Positions 62,115 to 64,000 of a DNA stretch of 64,000 nucleotides are shown here, piece after piece. The position numbers and the translations under genes are program-made. The DNA is from Bisporella sp. PMI_857 (Eukaryota; Ascomycota; Leotiomycetes; Helotiales; Helotiaceae). Each line of letters starts with the position of its first letter. Within the stretch, counting starts at the first letter, position 1. The DNA lies in contig JAJSPD010000019.1 in the NCBI GenBank assembly GCA_021307315.1, positions 310,001-374,000 of the forward strand, given 5' to 3'. The notes beneath the pieces were generated by a model. That model saw nothing but the letters and a program-made list of their open reading frames with translations, was not told the origin of the DNA and ran no database searches.

Positions 62115-63114
62115 CTTGAATCTATGGGGAAACAGAAAAATCCGCAAATTTTTGGAAGAAAAGACAGTTAAGCTGGTTATTCACGGATAAGAAGAAAAAG
62201 ATGTACTGGGGTGTAAACTTCTCCGTCCGCGGCTTGTGAATATGAGGGTCGGTTTGCGAAGGGATAAGTGATCCGGGGTTTGACCTCGGTTCAATACGGC
62301 AGCGAGGCTGAAGAGCCTTGTCCAGCATAGACAGAGGGACTTACTCGAACATTAGGCGTCATCCTCAACAACGAATGATATTCGTTCAAAGAGAGCTGGT
62401 TCTGGGGGCCTTGGCTCCAGTCAATTATTTATTCTAGCTCCTAAGATCAAAGGTATTGTTGGTTAATGTTAGGATTGCCACAGCCGTTCCAACACAATCA
62501 CATGTTAGTGGAAAACATCAACGCCAAGTCGCCCACTATCACAGCAATGGCCTTACAATTGCTAGTCAAACTTCTCAAATTAAGCACTAAGAACTAAGAA
62601 AGAGAAGTTACTGGAGATAGCTCTATTCCAAGGAATTCACAGCAAGCAATGCTGGGATTCGGGAGCAAACGAAACCTTTGTTTTGTTAAGCGAGAGAGAA
62701 AAGGGGGCTACACAAATCCTGATCTATCAGTACCCGCCAAGGCCTATTGTGCCGCGCAAAAACAGGCTGATGAGCTTCAGAGAGCTTCGTACTAATCTAC
62801 GACGTCAAAAGATTTTTGATTTTGCCTCTTAAATATTACGTTGGGTAAATATGTTTACTTTTCTGCCCCTGTTCCATTAACCATCAAAAATGAAAGTCTT
62901 GCGAGGTCTGCTATCCCTCGCCAACAAATTGTCCTTTTCGCGCGATTTTTTTCTCCAAAATTCTCATGCATCTAGCCTAGCCCTCATTCTTGACATATTT
63001 CTCCTAGCTGCTAAGACAAGGGTCAGTCCCTTCAGCTCTGCCATGTTCATATCTCCGTGAGCACGAAATGTGCGTTTCCCAGAATGAAGAGAAAACGCAA
63101 ATTCTTCAAGCCAT
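62115..63114. other. Intergenic, ACAD promoter and MFS 3' flank
   Basis: 1 kb, no coding signal or structured repeat seen. Confidence 0.55.
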
Positions 63115-64000
63115 CTACTCGGTCCTCTTTCTTCCACGAGGCAATGCAAACCAGCACACAGTCATACAGGCAAAAAGCCCAATGGCAATGGGATGCAAAA
63201 CAAACGCACCAGCCGCTTGAGCCAGAATACCAGTGGTGAAGGGAGCAACAGCGCCGCCCGAGCTGCCAAATGCACTAATAACGCTAAGGCCGCTGACCTG
63301 CTCCTTTCTCTTGATATCTTTGGTGAAGATTACCATCCCGCATGGGTAAACGGGACCCAATAACAGTCCAACTATGGCAAGAGCCACGGCATCCCCGACG
63401 ACGTTTGGAATTTGCCAGACCAGGAGCTCGAAGATGCCCGACCCGACGATCATTGCATACACGAACGGCTTCTCGCCGACGCGGTGTGCGATAGGAGAGA
63501 GCAGGAACCGCCCGAGCGTGATGCCGCTCCAGAACCCAGCCGTGACATAGCCGACCGAAGATGGATTTCCGTTGCGCGCTGAGATCAGGAAGGAAATGAC
63601 CCAGCCTGAGATGGAAACCTCGGCTCCCTGATAGGCGAAGATGAATAGCGCTCCTAAGATGACGACTTTGTTTTTGAATGCTTTCAGCATGTCCTTGAAT
63701 TGGCTGGATACGCTTTGCGTATTGCCGCTCTGATCTTGCGGTGCAATCAAGGCTGCCGGGGTCTCGGCTTCGTAGTTCCAGAAAGACCATACGCTGAATA
63801 TCAGATTGAAAAAAGCTACACCGAGAACAAGGAGGAAGTATCGACTCCACATCATTCCTATATCGTTCAGGGTTAGCAAGATACATGCGCCAGAGCAAAG
63901 AACAGCTCAAGTCCAGCCCGCTCATTGACAGGGACACATACCAGAAGACGCCATCGCAGTCGAGATCAAAGGACCGATGATACCGCCAACGCCGTAAGAA
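63115..64000 (-). CDS. MFS transporter, C-terminal part only (5' end outside window)
   Basis: Two exons are visible: a partial one from the window edge to 63942 (SYGVGGIIGPLISTAMASSG) and 63857-63115, joined across GTATGT...ATATAG in phase. The second encodes about 247 residues with six or seven helices, including YFLLVLGVAFFNLIFSVWSF, VVILGALFIFAYQGAEVSIS, GYVTAGFWSGITLGRFLLSP, YPCGMVIFTKDIKR and SGLSVISAFGSSGGAVAPFT. The stop follows a basic tail (LPRGRKRTE). The pattern resembles the fungal BSC6/FHS-like branch of the major facilitator superfamily, of which the substrate is unknown. The N-terminal half lies beyond position 64000. Confidence 0.85.

Overview
This window is nuclear DNA of a filamentous ascomycete (Pezizomycotina). 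The evidence is short introns of about 45-100 nt with GTRNGT donors, CTAAC-like branch points and YAG acceptors, together with HET, SREA-type GATA, Git3 receptor, CDH-like GMC, DUF4246 and Mrp51 families. A leotiomycete/helotialean source is my inference from the flavour of the proteins and cannot be proven here. I rebuilt exon-intron structures by hand. In almost every gene the exon lengths sum to a multiple of three and the junctions restore conserved motifs. Two genes do not close cleanly and are listed as findings.

Layout, left to right. 1-1414 (-) is a HET-domain gene cut by the window edge. 2882-4706 (+) is an unrecognised nuclear-looking repeat protein. 4707-8336 is a long non-coding stretch with one imperfect direct repeat. 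8337-10032 (+) is the SREA-type iron/siderophore GATA repressor. 11291-12083 (-) is TVP15, with a 15-nt micro-exon. 13074-14335 (-) is a peroxisomal D-amino-acid oxidase. 15068-16455 (-) is an OTU deubiquitinase. 18572-20386 (+) is a secreted GMC/CDH-like flavoenzyme. 21908-23329 (+) is mitoribosomal Mrp51. 23786-26110 (-) is a DUF4246 protein. 27346-29952 (+) is a DUF4140/DUF4139 (MuiA-like) protein. 30566-32802 (-) is a Git3-type nutrient GPCR. 34589-36953 (-) is a VBA/Fnx-type vacuolar MFS transporter with an apparent frame break.

Second half. 37766-38573 (+) is a class-I glutamine-amidotransferase-like protein. 38885-40284 (-) is an S1/P1 nuclease with a 12-nt micro-exon. 40749-43037 (-) is ATP25 and 43850-48035 (+) is the mitochondrial RNA polymerase, divergent from one 0.8-kb promoter region. 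48656-49622 (+) is a small secreted Cys/Pro/Thr-rich protein. 50365-52839 (+) is the CDC5/CEF1 splicing factor. 53774-54745 (+) is a GILT-like membrane protein. 55344-59092 (-) is protein kinase C. 60685-62114 (-) is a short/branched-chain acyl-CoA dehydrogenase. 63115->64000 (-) is the 3' part of an MFS transporter.

The genes are mostly unrelated housekeeping genes, as usual in fungi. There is no biosynthetic cluster, prokaryotic operon, CRISPR array or intact transposon. The only functional grouping is mitochondrial gene expression: ATP25 and RPO41 are divergent neighbours, and Mrp51 lies 17 kb away. I saw no convincing tRNA or other RNA gene, but could not run a covariance search.
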